The notes below the pieces were generated by a model. The model worked only from the letters and a program-made list of their open reading frames with translations, had not been told where the DNA came from and did not search any database. The position numbers were made by a program, and so were the translations under genes. Below are positions 22,962 to 32,945 of a stretch of DNA of 64,000 nt, one piece after another (the first letter of the stretch is position 1; each line of letters begins with the position of its first letter). This stretch comes from Buchnera aphidicola (Uroleucon sonchi). Lineage in GTDB: Bacteria; Pseudomonadota; Gammaproteobacteria; Enterobacterales; Enterobacteriaceae. Location: the NCBI RefSeq assembly GCF_011035165.1, contig NZ_CP047588.1:124001-188000 (forward strand). Reading direction: 5' to 3'.

Positions 22962-23025
22962 AACATCCTCCAAAAAAAATTATTTTATATTTTAATTTTT
23001 GTTAGTATTGTACTAGTTATATTTT

Positions 23026-23054
23026 ATTTTAACTAAAATTAATATTTTTGTCTA
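23026..23054 (-). promoter_or_regulatory. Putative sigma-70 promoter of carAB
   Basis: On the minus strand TAGACA (-35, 23054-23049) is followed after exactly 17 bases by TAAAAT (-10, 23031-23026). Each box matches consensus at five of six positions. It lies about 65 bases before the carA start. A small inverted repeat, TAGTA-TTG-TACTA (23003-23015), sits just downstream of the -10. A+T-rich background makes false -10 boxes common, so support is moderate. Confidence 0.45.
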
Positions 23055-23088
23055 TGATGATTATTATAAATTTATTTCAATATTATTA

Positions 23089-23898
23089 TTAAATTGATAA
23101 TACATTTGTCATATCAAATAAACCTGTATATTTTTTTTGAATCCATAAAGCAGCATATATTGCTCCTTGAGCAAAAGATTCTCTACTAGATGCAGTATGT
23201 GTTATTTTGATTTCTTCACCAGAATTAGAAAACATAACAGTATGTTTACCAACAATATTACCAGAACGAATCATAGAAAATCCAATTTTTGAATTTTCTC
23301 TAATATTTGTTATTCCTTTCTGATAATATAAAGAGTGTTTATTTAAATCCCATTTCATTTCTTTTGATATAATTTCTCCGAGTGTTAAAGCAGTTCCAGA
23401 AGGAGCATCAAGTTTGTTACGATGATGATATTCAATAACATCAATATCAGCAGTATCTCCTATAATTTTTGTTGTTGTTTTAATTAATTGAAACATTATA
23501 TTCATGCCAAGACTAAAATTAGATGACATAATTATAGCAATGTTTTTAGAAAACATTTTTATGACTTCTATTTCTTCTGATGAAAATCCAGTTGTACCAA
23601 TAACAATATTTTTATTTAATTTATTACAATATTTTAAATATTTTAATGTACTTTTTGGTGTAGTAAAATCGATTAAAACATCAAAATCATTATCAATTAT
23701 ATTCAGTGTATCACTAATTAATACACCAATTTTACCTATTCCTAAAATTTGTCCAATATCTTGTCCAATTAATTTATGATCATTTTGAATTAATACTGTT
23801 GTTAAAGATGTTTTTTTATTTTTAATTATTTCTTTAACAAGAGTTTGACCCATTCGTCCTAATGGACCAGTGATAGCAATACGAATTTGATTTGTCAT
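23089..23898 (-). CDS. dapB: 4-hydroxy-tetrahydrodipicolinate reductase
   Basis: NAD(P)H-dependent step of the diaminopimelate/lysine pathway, supplying peptidoglycan and, in aphid symbionts, lysine for the host. The 269-residue protein (273 in E. coli) has the nucleotide-binding IAITGPLGRMGQTLV, VLIDFTTP, IGTTGFSSEE, the catalytic region EYHHRNKLDAPSGTAL and the C-terminal SRESFAQGAIYAALWI. An AGGA ribosome-binding site precedes the ATG. It lies between ispH and carA on the same strand, as the reduced form of the E. coli order. Confidence 0.97.
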   Translation of the reverse strand: MTNQIRIAITGPLGRMGQTLVKEIIKNKKTSLTTVLIQNDHKLIGQDIGQILGIGKIGVLISDTLNIIDNDFDVLIDFTTPKSTLKYLKYCNKLNKNIVIGTTGFSSEEIEVIKMFSKNIAIIMSSNFSLGMNIMFQLIKTTTKIIGDTADIDVIEYHHRNKLDAPSGTALTLGEIISKEMKWDLNKHSLYYQKGITNIRENSKIGFSMIRSGNIVGKHTVMFSNSGEEIKITHTASSRESFAQGAIYAALWIQKKYTGLFDMTNVLSI

Positions 23899-23910
23899 AT
23901 TTATCCTGAA

Positions 23911-24864
23911 TTAGTTTAAAATATTATTAATATCAAACATTTTTCGTGAAATTTTAAAATTCATTGTTTCTTTAATTCCTAACATTTCTATTGGTTGTTT
24001 TGCTCCTAATTTTTTTAGATATTGAATTACTTCTTGAACTAATATTTCTGGAGCAGATGCACCAGCTGTAATTCCAATATAATTTATGTTTTTTTTAAAC
24101 CATTCTTTTTTAATGTCAGAAACAGAGTCAATTAATTGAGTATATGTACCAGTTTCTCTACTTAATTCTGCTAGACGATTAGAATTAGAAGAATTTTTTG
24201 ATCCAATAACAAGTATCATATTTACTTTTTTAGATAATTTATATACTGCTTTTTGTCGATTTGTAGTGGCATAACATATATCTTCTTTATAAGGACCAGA
24301 AATATGTGGAAATTTATTCTTTAAAGCTGAAATAATTTTTTTTGTATTTATAATAGATAAAGTTGTTTGTGTAAAAAAATTTAATTTTTGATTATTTTTT
24401 ATATATAAATTTTTTACATCTTCTACACTTTGTATAAGGTGTATTTGACTTTTTTTATTAGTATATTGACCTAATATGCCTTTAACTTCAGGGTGTTCTT
24501 TATGTCCAATTAGAATCGTTTCTATTGATTGTTTACTAGATTTTGATACTTCCGTATGTACTTTTTGAACTAACGGACAAATAGCATTTAATATAATTAA
24601 TTGTTTTTTTTTGGCTTTTTGTAAAGTTTTTTTTGAAACTCCATGCGCTGAAAATACAACTATAGAATAATCTGGAATTTCTAAAATATTTTCAACAAAA
24701 ATAACTCCTTTAAGACGTAATTGATTAATAATATACTGATTATGAACAATTTCATGTTTGACGTAAATTGTTTTTTTATAAATTTTCAATGCTTGTTCAA
24801 CTATTAAAATTGCTCTTTTAACTCCTGCACAAAAACCTCTCGGATTAGATAATATAATATTCAT
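23911..24864 (-). CDS. ispH: 4-hydroxy-3-methylbut-2-enyl diphosphate reductase (LytB)
   Basis: Last step of the MEP isoprenoid pathway, an oxygen-sensitive [4Fe-4S] enzyme making IPP and DMAPP. The 317-residue protein (316 in E. coli) keeps the three cluster cysteines (NPRGFCAGVKRAI, LNAICPLVQKVH, EDICYATTNRQ), the active-site histidines (VKHEIVHN, GHKEHPEVKG with its glutamate), TQTTLS and GSKNSSNSNRL. fkpB, which lies between lspA and ispH in E. coli, is absent here. ispE, another gene of the same pathway, is also in this window at 51129. Confidence 0.97.
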   Translation of the reverse strand: MNIILSNPRGFCAGVKRAILIVEQALKIYKKTIYVKHEIVHNQYIINQLRLKGVIFVENILEIPDYSIVVFSAHGVSKKTLQKAKKKQLIILNAICPLVQKVHTEVSKSSKQSIETILIGHKEHPEVKGILGQYTNKKSQIHLIQSVEDVKNLYIKNNQKLNFFTQTTLSIINTKKIISALKNKFPHISGPYKEDICYATTNRQKAVYKLSKKVNMILVIGSKNSSNSNRLAELSRETGTYTQLIDSVSDIKKEWFKKNINYIGITAGASAPEILVQEVIQYLKKLGAKQPIEMLGIKETMNFKISRKMFDINNILN

Positions 24865-24929
24865 TAATTTAGTCTCTAGAGAGAGTATATATTTTAATAA
24901 TAATAAAAATTATCAAAGATATTCATTAT

Positions 24930-25406
24930 TTATAATAATTTTGCAAAAAAAATAATAATTCCAAAAAAAATACTACAATCTGCTATATTAAATGTTGCAA
25001 AATGCCAATTTTTAATATGTAAATCAATAAAATCTATTACAAAACCATAAAAAATTCGATCAATTAAATTGCCTATTGCACCTCCAATAATAAGAGATAA
25101 AGAAATAATTTGATTCATTTTTTTTGTTTTTAATTTTTGAATCATTTTTATGATCATAAAAATAATCAAACAACTAGTAGTAGCTAATATCCATCTTTGA
25201 CATCCATTTTGAAGAGAAAATAAACTAAATATTGCTCCATAATTATGTATATGAAATAAATTTAAAATTGAAAAAATTATTTTCGTATCATATAATTTAA
25301 GGTATTTTGTGATTAAATATTTACTAAACATGTCTATAATAATAACAAGTACTATTATAGTTATAGATAAATATTTTTTTATTTTATTTAATTTTATATT
25401 AATCAT
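24930..25406 (-). CDS. lspA: Lipoprotein signal peptidase
   Basis: Inner-membrane aspartyl protease that removes signal peptides from prolipoproteins. The 158-residue protein has four hydrophobic segments. The catalytic aspartates lie in GGAIGNLIDRIFYGFVIDFID and FNIADCSIFFG. It overlaps the end of ileS by 4 bases, as expected for a coupled ileS-lspA pair. Confidence 0.95.
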   Translation of the reverse strand: MINIKLNKIKKYLSITIIVLVIIIDMFSKYLITKYLKLYDTKIIFSILNLFHIHNYGAIFSLFSLQNGCQRWILATTSCLIIFMIIKMIQKLKTKKMNQIISLSLIIGGAIGNLIDRIFYGFVIDFIDLHIKNWHFATFNIADCSIFFGIIIFFAKLL

Positions 25407-28225
25407 ATAAATATACGTTTTTCACCACTTCCTGTAGTATTTAATATACATCGATCACAAATTTGATTATTTTTGATTTGATCGATATTAATTTTATAAT
25501 AATGCCAACATCTTGGACATTTTTTTCCTTTTGCTTTATTTATAGATATTTTTAATTGATGAATAATTTTGCTTTTTTTTGCATCTAAAGGAGCTGAATT
25601 ATATGATTTTATTTCTACAGATGAAGTTAAAAAAATAAATTTTATTTCTTTTCTTAAAATAGCTAATTGATTGGAGAAATTTTGTGAAATGTATAATATG
25701 ATTGAAGCTTCAAGTGAATTGTGGATAATTTTATTTTTTATTTTTTCTTCTAAGAATTTATTTATTTCATGCTTTAATGCAATAATTTTATCCCAAAATT
25801 GATTATCTAAGATATCATTATTATTTAAATTAAATAATTGATCAAACCATTCTTCCATAAAAACATATTGAGAATTAATACCAGGTAGATAATTCCATAT
25901 TTCATGAGCAGTAAAAGACAATATAGGAGCAATCCATCTTACAAATGCGTGAATAATGTAATATATCGCTGTTTGACAACTTCGTCTTTCTTGACTATTT
26001 TTTTTTAAAGTATATTGTCTATCTTTAATAATATCAAGATAAAACGAGCCCATATCGATAGAACAAAAATACATTAAACGCTTCACTACTCCATGAAAAT
26101 TATAATTTTGATAACAACAAATAATTTCTTCTTGCACTAATTTAGTTTTTCCTATAGCCCATTTATCTAAAACAATCATATTATCTTTAGATATTAAATC
26201 TGTTTTAGGATTAAAATCGGTAATATTTGCCAACATAAAACGAGCTGTATTTCTAATTCTTCTATACATGTCAGATGAATTTTTTAATATTTCGTTAGAA
26301 ATTGAAATATCATTAGAATAATTCGATGATGCAACCCATAATCTTAATACATCAGCTCCTAAAGTATTAACTATTTTATTAGGACTAATAGTATTACCAA
26401 TAGATTTAGACATTTTTTGCCCATTTCCATCTACAACAAATCCATGTGTTAATACTGTCGAATATGGTGCTTTTTGATTTATTATCATTGAAATGATCAA
26501 TGAAGACATAAACCAACCTCTATGCTGATCTGATCCTTCTAAATACATGTCAGCAATATTTGTTTTATATTTTTTGTTTTTGTATTTAATTGATGTATGC
26601 GTGTTTCCTGATTCAAACCAAACGTCTAATATATCTAAAATTTTATCATATAATTGATAATTTGGTCCTAAAAGTTCTTTTATATTAATTTCTTGCCATG
26701 CTTGTATCCCTTTAAATTCTACTATTTTTGCTATTTGATGCATTAAATAATAAGTATTTGGATGTATTTCTTTTGTGTTTTTATCTATAAAAATAGACAT
26801 TGGCACACCCCATTGTCTTTGTCTAGAAATACACCAATGAGGTCTTTTTTCAATCATATCATGTATTCTTGATTTTCCCCAATCAGGAATCCATTGTACT
26901 TTTTTAATTTCTTGTAATAATTTCATACGTAATTGATTTTTATCGATATTTATAAACCATTGCGGAGTTGCTCGAAATATTATTGGTTTTTTATGTCTCC
27001 AGCAATGTGGATAACTATGTTTCAAAGATTCATCATGCAATAATAAATTATTTTTCTTTAACATTTTTATGATAATTGAATTACCTTGAAATACGTTTAT
27101 ACCGTCTAATTCTGGATGTACATTAGAAATATAGTTTCCGTTGCAATCGACTAAATTACTTGTTTTGATATGATATTTTTGACTAATAATATAATCATCT
27201 ATTCCATGATCAGGGGCTGTATGAACAGCTCCAGTTCCAGATTCATAGTTAACATGTTCACCTAAAATTATAGGTATATTAACATTTTTCAAAAAAGGAT
27301 GTAAAAATATTAAATTTTCTAATATCTCTCCTTTCACAGAATGTATTATCTTCCATTTTTTTATTTGCAATTTATCTAATATATTTTTAACAAGTTCTTG
27401 AGCTATAATTATCATCCATTGTTCAGCTTGAATTAATTGATATTGAATATTTGGATGTATTGAGATGGCTTTACTAGATGGTAATGTCCATGGTGTAGTA
27501 GTCCAAATTGGCAAATAGATCTCTTGATTATTATATAATTTATGATTAAATAATTTTTTGATTATTGAAGGATTTTTAGATTTAAAACCGACTATGATTG
27601 AATCAGATTTTTTTTGAAAATATTCGATTTCTGCTTCAGACAATGATGATTTACAGTCTATGCACCATGGTATAGGTTTAAAATCTTGGTATAAATATTT
27701 TTTTTTAATAATTTTAGATAGTGTTTTAATAATATTTGCTTCATTATGAAAACTCATTGTTAAATGAGAATTATCCCAGTCCCCAATAACTCCTAATCGA
27801 ATAAAATCGATTTTTTGTTTTTCAACTTGTTTTTCCGCATATTTTCTACATTTTTCTTGAAATTTTAAAATAGATATTTTGTCTTTATGAATATTATTTT
27901 TTTCCTCTACTTTTTGTTCAATAGGCAGTCCATGACAATCCCAAGACGGAATATATGGAGCATCAAAACCTGACATATTTTTAGATTTAATAATAATATC
28001 TTTTAAAATTTTATTTATTGCATGTCCAATATGAATATTGCCATTAGCATAAGGAGGGCCATCATGTAAAAAAAATATTTTTTTTTCTTTATTATTTTTT
28101 CTAATTAATTGGTATAATTGATTTTCTTTCCAATTTTGTAATATTTTTGGTTCTTTTTGTGACAAATTTCCCCTCATAGAAAATTTTGTTATAGGTAAAT
28201 TTAAAGTTTTTTTATAATCATCCAT
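25403..28225 (-). CDS. ileS: Isoleucyl-tRNA synthetase
   Basis: Class I synthetase, 940 residues against 938 in E. coli. HIGH motif as PPYANGNIHIGHA (about residue 57), KMSKS as GQKMSKSIGN (about residue 603), and the C-terminal zinc site CPRCWHYYK plus CDRC. The CP1 editing domain looks functional: WTTTPWTLP with the threonine cluster, and GTGAVHTAPDHGIDDY keeping the editing histidine and aspartate, though the glycine before that histidine is aspartate. This contrasts with the eroded editing sites of ThrRS and PheRS in the same window. It sits in the ribF-ileS-lspA operon. Confidence 0.97.
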   Translation of the reverse strand: MDDYKKTLNLPITKFSMRGNLSQKEPKILQNWKENQLYQLIRKNNKEKKIFFLHDGPPYANGNIHIGHAINKILKDIIIKSKNMSGFDAPYIPSWDCHGLPIEQKVEEKNNIHKDKISILKFQEKCRKYAEKQVEKQKIDFIRLGVIGDWDNSHLTMSFHNEANIIKTLSKIIKKKYLYQDFKPIPWCIDCKSSLSEAEIEYFQKKSDSIIVGFKSKNPSIIKKLFNHKLYNNQEIYLPIWTTTPWTLPSSKAISIHPNIQYQLIQAEQWMIIIAQELVKNILDKLQIKKWKIIHSVKGEILENLIFLHPFLKNVNIPIILGEHVNYESGTGAVHTAPDHGIDDYIISQKYHIKTSNLVDCNGNYISNVHPELDGINVFQGNSIIIKMLKKNNLLLHDESLKHSYPHCWRHKKPIIFRATPQWFINIDKNQLRMKLLQEIKKVQWIPDWGKSRIHDMIEKRPHWCISRQRQWGVPMSIFIDKNTKEIHPNTYYLMHQIAKIVEFKGIQAWQEINIKELLGPNYQLYDKILDILDVWFESGNTHTSIKYKNKKYKTNIADMYLEGSDQHRGWFMSSLIISMIINQKAPYSTVLTHGFVVDGNGQKMSKSIGNTISPNKIVNTLGADVLRLWVASSNYSNDISISNEILKNSSDMYRRIRNTARFMLANITDFNPKTDLISKDNMIVLDKWAIGKTKLVQEEIICCYQNYNFHGVVKRLMYFCSIDMGSFYLDIIKDRQYTLKKNSQERRSCQTAIYYIIHAFVRWIAPILSFTAHEIWNYLPGINSQYVFMEEWFDQLFNLNNNDILDNQFWDKIIALKHEINKFLEEKIKNKIIHNSLEASIILYISQNFSNQLAILRKEIKFIFLTSSVEIKSYNSAPLDAKKSKIIHQLKISINKAKGKKCPRCWHYYKINIDQIKNNQICDRCILNTTGSGEKRIFI

Positions 28226-28237
28226 TGTCTTCTCTTT

Positions 28238-29176
28238 TTAAATTTTAAAATATTCTTTTACTTTAATAATATCTTGATAAATTTGATTTTTTAATTCTGT
28301 TCGCGAAGAAAAAATTTTTTCATCACGTATTTTTTTATATATAAAAATTTCTATATACTTACCATATAAATCTATATTTTTATTAAACAGATGTACTTCA
28401 AGTAATCTTGTATTTTGTTTATTTTTTATAAAAGTAGGTTTTATGCCAATATTAGATATTCCTAAACAATATTTTTTTATAGAATATTTTATTTTTACAG
28501 CATATACTCCATTGCTTAATAAATGTTTTTCATTGATACGTACATTTGCTGTCGGAAAGTCTAATGTGCGTGCAATTTGATCTCCATGTATTACTTTGCC
28601 AGTAATACTAACTGGACGACCAAGTAAGTTGGTAGCCAATTTAATATTATTTTTAGATAATGCTATTCTAATATTAGTGCTGCTAATTTTTCCTGAGTGT
28701 GTATATAGTGATCGTATTATAATTATATTAAATTGATATTGTTGCCCCATTTCTTTTAAAAGATTAATATTTCCATTTCTTTTACATCCAAATTTAAAAT
28801 CATCTCCTATTACTATATATTTAACATTTAGTTTATTTATAAGTATATTGATAATAAATTCTTTTGCATTTAAAGATTTAAAAGATTGGTTAAATCTAAT
28901 ACATAAAATTGTATCAATATTATAAGAGGAAATCCATTTTACTTTGTCACGAAACTTCATAATTCGCATAGGAATATCTTTTTTTTTTAAAAATTCTAAT
29001 GGTTGAGGTTCAAATAGAATGACTATGCTTAATAATTTATATTTTTGACTTATTTGATATACTTGAGTCAATAATTTTTGATGACCTAAATGTATTCCAT
29101 CAAATTTTCCAATCGTAATAACTGAATTAAAATTTATATGTTTAATATTATGAATACCTCGTATAATTTGTATCAT
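28238..29176 (-). CDS. ribF: Bifunctional riboflavin kinase / FAD synthetase
   Basis: Converts riboflavin to FMN and then FAD. The 312-residue protein has the N-terminal nucleotidyltransferase domain (GKFDGIHLGHQKLL, VIGDDFKFGCKRNGN, SSTNIRIAL) and the C-terminal kinase domain (GKVIHGDQIARTLDFPTANV, NGVYAV, LLEVHLFNKN). FMN is the cofactor of NuoF, encoded 8 kb away. It is the first gene of the ribF-ileS-lspA unit and is divergent from rpsT. A small inverted repeat, AATACAG-CTAAA-CTGTATT (29193-29211), lies just ahead of its ATG. Confidence 0.96.
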   Translation of the reverse strand: MIQIIRGIHNIKHINFNSVITIGKFDGIHLGHQKLLTQVYQISQKYKLLSIVILFEPQPLEFLKKKDIPMRIMKFRDKVKWISSYNIDTILCIRFNQSFKSLNAKEFIINILINKLNVKYIVIGDDFKFGCKRNGNINLLKEMGQQYQFNIIIIRSLYTHSGKISSTNIRIALSKNNIKLATNLLGRPVSITGKVIHGDQIARTLDFPTANVRINEKHLLSNGVYAVKIKYSIKKYCLGISNIGIKPTFIKNKQNTRLLEVHLFNKNIDLYGKYIEIFIYKKIRDEKIFSSRTELKNQIYQDIIKVKEYFKI

Positions 29177-29231
29177 AAAATTGACCTTATAAAATACAGC
29201 TAAACTGTATTATGTAATTTTTTATTAAATA

Positions 29232-29240
29232 TGTTATAAT
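29232..29240 (+). promoter_or_regulatory. Extended -10 promoter of rpsT
   Basis: TGTTATAAT is a perfect extended -10 element (TGn followed by TATAAT) about 105 bases upstream of the rpsT start, in the divergent ribF-rpsT spacer. No good -35 box lies 16 to 18 bases upstream, which extended -10 promoters tolerate. This is the clearest candidate for the rpsT promoter, though TATAAT-like strings are frequent in A+T-rich DNA. Confidence 0.45.
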
Positions 29241-29346
29241 TATATGATTCATATATAATTTATAATTATTCATTTAAATCATATACTTGAATATATTGAT
29301 TAATATTTTTCAAAAGAATGTTTATTTTTTAATTTAGGAGTCACAA

Positions 29347-29610
29347 TTGGCTAATATTAAGTCTTCTAAAAAAGATGTAATAACATCTGAAAATCGTCGA
29401 AAAAATAATGCTAGTCGGCGTTCTATGATTCGTACTTTTATAAAAAAAGTTCGGCAATCAATTCATTTAGGAAACAAAAAAATAGCAGAAGATGCATTTA
29501 GAAAAATGCAGTCTATTATTGATAGTCATGTCAATAAAGGATTGATACATAAAAATAAAGCTGCACGTTATAAATCTAATTTATTATTAAAGATTAATAA
29601 AATATCTTAA
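29347..29610 (+). CDS. rpsT: 30S ribosomal protein S20, UUG start
   Basis: Primary 16S rRNA-binding protein of the small subunit. The 87-residue product equals the E. coli length. It starts at TTG 29347, since the frame has no ATG at the matching point; from TTG the protein reads [21 protein letters not shown]. coli rpsT also begins with UUG, which is tied to its autoregulation. TAGGAG lies upstream at a suitable distance. The gene is monocistronic, with a promoter candidate before it and a terminator hairpin after it. Confidence 0.96.
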   Translation: MANIKSSKKDVITSENRRKNNASRRSMIRTFIKKVRQSIHLGNKKIAEDAFRKMQSIIDSHVNKGLIHKNKAARYKSNLLLKINKIS

Positions 29611-29628
29611 TATATGAGTATTGCAATA

Positions 29629-29659
29629 GTATTGCCTCTAATTCATACAGAAGCAATAC
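29629..29659. terminator. Terminator hairpin between rpsT and dnaJ
   Basis: GTATTGCCTCT (29629-29639) pairs with AGAAGCAATAC (29649-29659), an 11-base stem with one mismatch and a 9-base loop. T-rich sequence follows on the plus strand. It lies 18 bases after the rpsT stop and 12 bases beyond the dnaJ stop on the other strand, so it may terminate both convergent units. Confidence 0.7.
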
Positions 29660-29670
29660 TTTATAATAAT

Positions 29671-30804
29671 TTATTTAGTTAAATCATCAAAAAATCTTTT
29701 TACTCCATCAAAAAATCTTTTTGAACGAGGACTATTATTTTCACCACGAAAACCATGAAAACTTTTTCCTAATTCATATAATAAATGTTTTTGTTCATCA
29801 TTTAAATTTACTGGTGTTTCAACTACAACGCGACATAACAAATCACCTTGATGTCTATTTTGTACTGATTTTACACCTTTTCCGCGAATACGAAATAGTT
29901 TTCCTGATTGTGTTTCATAAGGGATTTTTAATTTAACTTTTCCATCTAATGTAGGTACTTCAATTTCTCCGCCTAATGCAGCCATTGCAAAATTAATTGG
30001 TACTTCACAATATAAATTATTTGCTTCTCTTTCAAAAATAGCATGTTTTTTAACAGTTATTTGAACATACAAATCACCAGATTGAGCTCCATTTATACCT
30101 GGTTCACCTTCATTATTTAAACGTATTCGGTCATTTGTATCAACTCCTGCCGGTATTTTAACTGATAATGTTTTATATGTTTCTACTCGTCCTGTTCCTC
30201 GACATATATTACAAGGATTGATAATGACAGAGCCTCTTCCATGGCATGTAGGACAAGATTGTTGCACAGTAAAAAAACCTTTTCTAGTGTGTATTTGACC
30301 TTTTCCATGACATAAAGAACATGAACGAGGTTTTGTTCCTGATTTAGCGCCACTTCCATAACATACAGTACATTTTTGAAGAGCAGGAATTTTGATTTCT
30401 TTTTTAGCTCCTTTTACAGCTTCTTCTAAAAAAATTTCCATATTATAACATAAATCAGCTCCTTTTTTGTTTCTCTGTGTGCGATTTCCTCCAAAAATAT
30501 CACCAAATACATCTCCAAAAATATCACTAAAATCTGAAGAACTAGTAAAACTAGTATATGTATTACTTGATTGTCCATGTTCAAAAGCTGCATGTCCATA
30601 TTGATCATATGCACTTCTTTTTTCTTCATCAATTAAAATTTCATAAGCTTCTTTAATTTCTTTGAATTTATCTTCAGCAGTTTTGTCACCTTGATTTCTA
30701 TCAGGATGATATTTCATAGCTAATTTTTTATATGCTTTTTTAATTTCACGCTCTTGAGCTGATTTTGAAACTCCCAAAATTTGATAGTAGTCTTTTTTTG
30801 CCAT
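29671..30804 (-). CDS. dnaJ: Chaperone DnaJ (Hsp40)
   Basis: Delivers unfolded proteins to DnaK and stimulates its ATPase. The 377-residue protein (376 in E. coli) has the J-domain with YHPDRN (about residues 32-37), a Gly/Phe-rich stretch ([11 protein letters not shown]), four zinc-finger repeats ([32 protein letters not shown]) and the C-terminal substrate-binding domains. AGGAAAG precedes the ATG. It is downstream of dnaK with a hairpin in the 103-base spacer, and probably depends mainly on the dnaK promoter. Confidence 0.98.
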   Translation of the reverse strand: MAKKDYYQILGVSKSAQEREIKKAYKKLAMKYHPDRNQGDKTAEDKFKEIKEAYEILIDEEKRSAYDQYGHAAFEHGQSSNTYTSFTSSSDFSDIFGDVFGDIFGGNRTQRNKKGADLCYNMEIFLEEAVKGAKKEIKIPALQKCTVCYGSGAKSGTKPRSCSLCHGKGQIHTRKGFFTVQQSCPTCHGRGSVIINPCNICRGTGRVETYKTLSVKIPAGVDTNDRIRLNNEGEPGINGAQSGDLYVQITVKKHAIFEREANNLYCEVPINFAMAALGGEIEVPTLDGKVKLKIPYETQSGKLFRIRGKGVKSVQNRHQGDLLCRVVVETPVNLNDEQKHLLYELGKSFHGFRGENNSPRSKRFFDGVKRFFDDLTK

Positions 30805-30838
30805 TCTTTCCTACTCTACCTTGATTTAAAAATAAATT

Positions 30839-30870
30839 GCACGAGCGTAGATTATTTGCTACGCCCGTGC
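30839..30870 (-). terminator. GC-rich hairpin between dnaK and dnaJ
   Basis: GCACGAGCGTAG (30839-30850) and CTACGCCCGTGC (30859-30870) form a 12-base stem with one mismatch and an 8-base loop, very GC-rich for this genome. On the transcribed (minus) strand an A+T-rich tail with T-runs follows. It probably acts as a partial terminator or mRNA-end stabiliser that sets the DnaK:DnaJ ratio (inference). Confidence 0.65.
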
Positions 30871-30907
30871 TAGTTGAAATTCCATGATAATCTTTCAATA
30901 AAATTAA

Positions 30908-32821
30908 TTATTTTTTAGAGTCTTTAACTTCTTCAAATTCTGCATCTATAACATTATTATCTTGTTGAGTAGAAGACGTGTTTTCATGTTGCGTATTTTT
31001 TTGAGATGGATCTTGATTTATTTTTTGTAATTTAGATGATGTTTGTAAAAGATTTTGTATATTTTTTTCTATATTGAATTTATCTTCTCCTTTTAATGCT
31101 TTTTCTAATTCTATTAAAGATGCTTCAATATCTTTTTTATTTTGCTCATCAATTGATTCTTTCGCGTCATTTAATTGTTTTTTAACACTATGAATTAATT
31201 GATCACCTTGATTTCTTATTTGAATCAATTCTTCAAATTTTTGATCAGCTTCAGAATTAGCTTCTGCATCATTTACCATTTTTTTAATTTCTTCTTCATT
31301 TAGTCCAGATGATGCTTTAATAGTAATTTTTTGTTCTTTTCCTGTTTTTTTGTCTTTCGCGGAAACATGCAAAATTCCATCTGAATCAATATCAAATGTT
31401 ACTTCAATTTGGGCTGTACCTCTTGGAGCTGGTTCAATTCCATCTAAATTAAATTGTCCTAATGATTTATTGTCTGATGCTCTTTTGCGTTCACCTTGCA
31501 AAACATGAATTGTTACTGCGGATTGATTATCTTCTGCCGTTGAAAAGACTTGACTGTGTTTTGTAGGAATAGTAGTGTTTTTCTTAATTAAAGAGGTCAT
31601 AACACCACCCATAGTTTCAATTCCTAATGATAAAGGTGTTACATCTAATAATAATACATCTTTTACATCTCCAGATAGAACTCCGCCTTGTACTGCAGCT
31701 CCAACTGCTACAGCTTCATCTGGATTTACATCTTTTCTTGGTTCTTTGCCAAAAAATTCTGCAACTTTTGCTTGAACCATAGGCATTCTAGTTTGACCGC
31801 CTACTAATATAATATCATGTATATCTGAAATTGATAATCCTGCATCTTTCAAAGCGACTTTTAATGGTTCAATTGAACGTATTATTAAATCTTCTACTAA
31901 AGACTCTAGTTTGGCTCTAGTAACTTTGATATTTAGATGCTTAGGACCATTAGAATCGGCTGTAATATACGGTAGATTAACATCTGTCTGTTGTGCAGAT
32001 GATAATTCTATTTTTGCTTTTTCTGAAGATTCTTTTAAACGTTGCATAGATAATGGATCGTTTCGTAAATCAATTCCTTGTTCTTTTTTAAATTCTGATA
32101 CTAAATAATTAATTAATCTACTATCAAAATCTTCTCCTCCAAGATGAGTATCTCCATTAGTTGCAAGTACTTCAAATGTTTTCTCTTTATCAACATCATC
32201 AATTTCAATAATAGATATATCAAAAGTACCACCACCTAGATCATATACTGCAACTGTTCTATTGCCCTGACCTTTATCTAAACCATAAGCTAATGCTGCA
32301 GCTGTAGGTTCATTAATAATTCTTTTAACTTCTAATCCAGCTATTCTGCCGGCATCTTTAGTGGCTTGACGTTGAGCGTCATTAAAATATGCAGGAACGG
32401 TAATTACAGCTTCATGAATTTTTTCTCCTAAATAATCTTCTGCAGTTTTTTTCATCTTTTTTAATACTTCTGCAGAAATTTGAGGAGGTGCCATTTTTTG
32501 TTTTTTTACATCAATCCAAGCATCACCATTTTCCGAATTAACGATTTTATATGGCATAATTTTAATATCACGTTGCACTTCATCGTCGGCAAATTTTCTT
32601 CCAATTAAACGTTTTATAGCAAACAATGTATTATTTGGATTAGTTATAGCTTGACGTTTTGCAGGTTGTCCAACTAAGACTTCTCCTTCTTGAGTATATG
32701 CAATAATTGAAGGTGTAGTACGATCACCTTCAGAGTTTTCTAAGACGCGTGGTTTATTGCCATCCATAATAGCAACACAAGAGTTGGTTGTGCCCAAGTC
32801 AATACCAATAATTTTACCCAT
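30908..32821 (-). CDS. dnaK: Chaperone DnaK (Hsp70)
   Basis: ATP-dependent chaperone of 637 residues (638 in E. coli). I choose the start at 32821 ([18 protein letters not shown]) with GGAG just upstream; an in-frame ATG 17 codons earlier gives a non-conserved leader and is rejected. The ATPase domain signatures are present ([33 protein letters not shown]), then the linker [15 protein letters not shown], the peptide-binding domain and the helical lid, ending [12 protein letters not shown] as in enteric DnaK. Sequence conservation is the highest in the window. A sigma-32-type promoter lies 125 bases upstream. Confidence 0.98.
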   Translation of the reverse strand: MGKIIGIDLGTTNSCVAIMDGNKPRVLENSEGDRTTPSIIAYTQEGEVLVGQPAKRQAITNPNNTLFAIKRLIGRKFADDEVQRDIKIMPYKIVNSENGDAWIDVKKQKMAPPQISAEVLKKMKKTAEDYLGEKIHEAVITVPAYFNDAQRQATKDAGRIAGLEVKRIINEPTAAALAYGLDKGQGNRTVAVYDLGGGTFDISIIEIDDVDKEKTFEVLATNGDTHLGGEDFDSRLINYLVSEFKKEQGIDLRNDPLSMQRLKESSEKAKIELSSAQQTDVNLPYITADSNGPKHLNIKVTRAKLESLVEDLIIRSIEPLKVALKDAGLSISDIHDIILVGGQTRMPMVQAKVAEFFGKEPRKDVNPDEAVAVGAAVQGGVLSGDVKDVLLLDVTPLSLGIETMGGVMTSLIKKNTTIPTKHSQVFSTAEDNQSAVTIHVLQGERKRASDNKSLGQFNLDGIEPAPRGTAQIEVTFDIDSDGILHVSAKDKKTGKEQKITIKASSGLNEEEIKKMVNDAEANSEADQKFEELIQIRNQGDQLIHSVKKQLNDAKESIDEQNKKDIEASLIELEKALKGEDKFNIEKNIQNLLQTSSKLQKINQDPSQKNTQHENTSSTQQDNNVIDAEFEEVKDSKK

Positions 32822-32945
32822 GAATATTTCTCCTTTGATAAATTTGGGTTTTTGCAATCTTAATGCAGCCATTTTTTTGGCTCTGAATTAATAACATATT
32901 GTTTAGTGATATTTTTTATTATTTTCTATAATATTGAATGATTAT

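Noticed and set aside
24873..24882. TCTCTAGAGA palindrome just upstream of ispH.
   Set aside because: Only 10 bases long and overlapping the leader; too short to support an operator call.
32822..32872. 17-residue N-terminal extension of DnaK.
   Set aside because: DnaK universally starts near [10 protein letters not shown], and the GGAG site lies inside the supposed extension.
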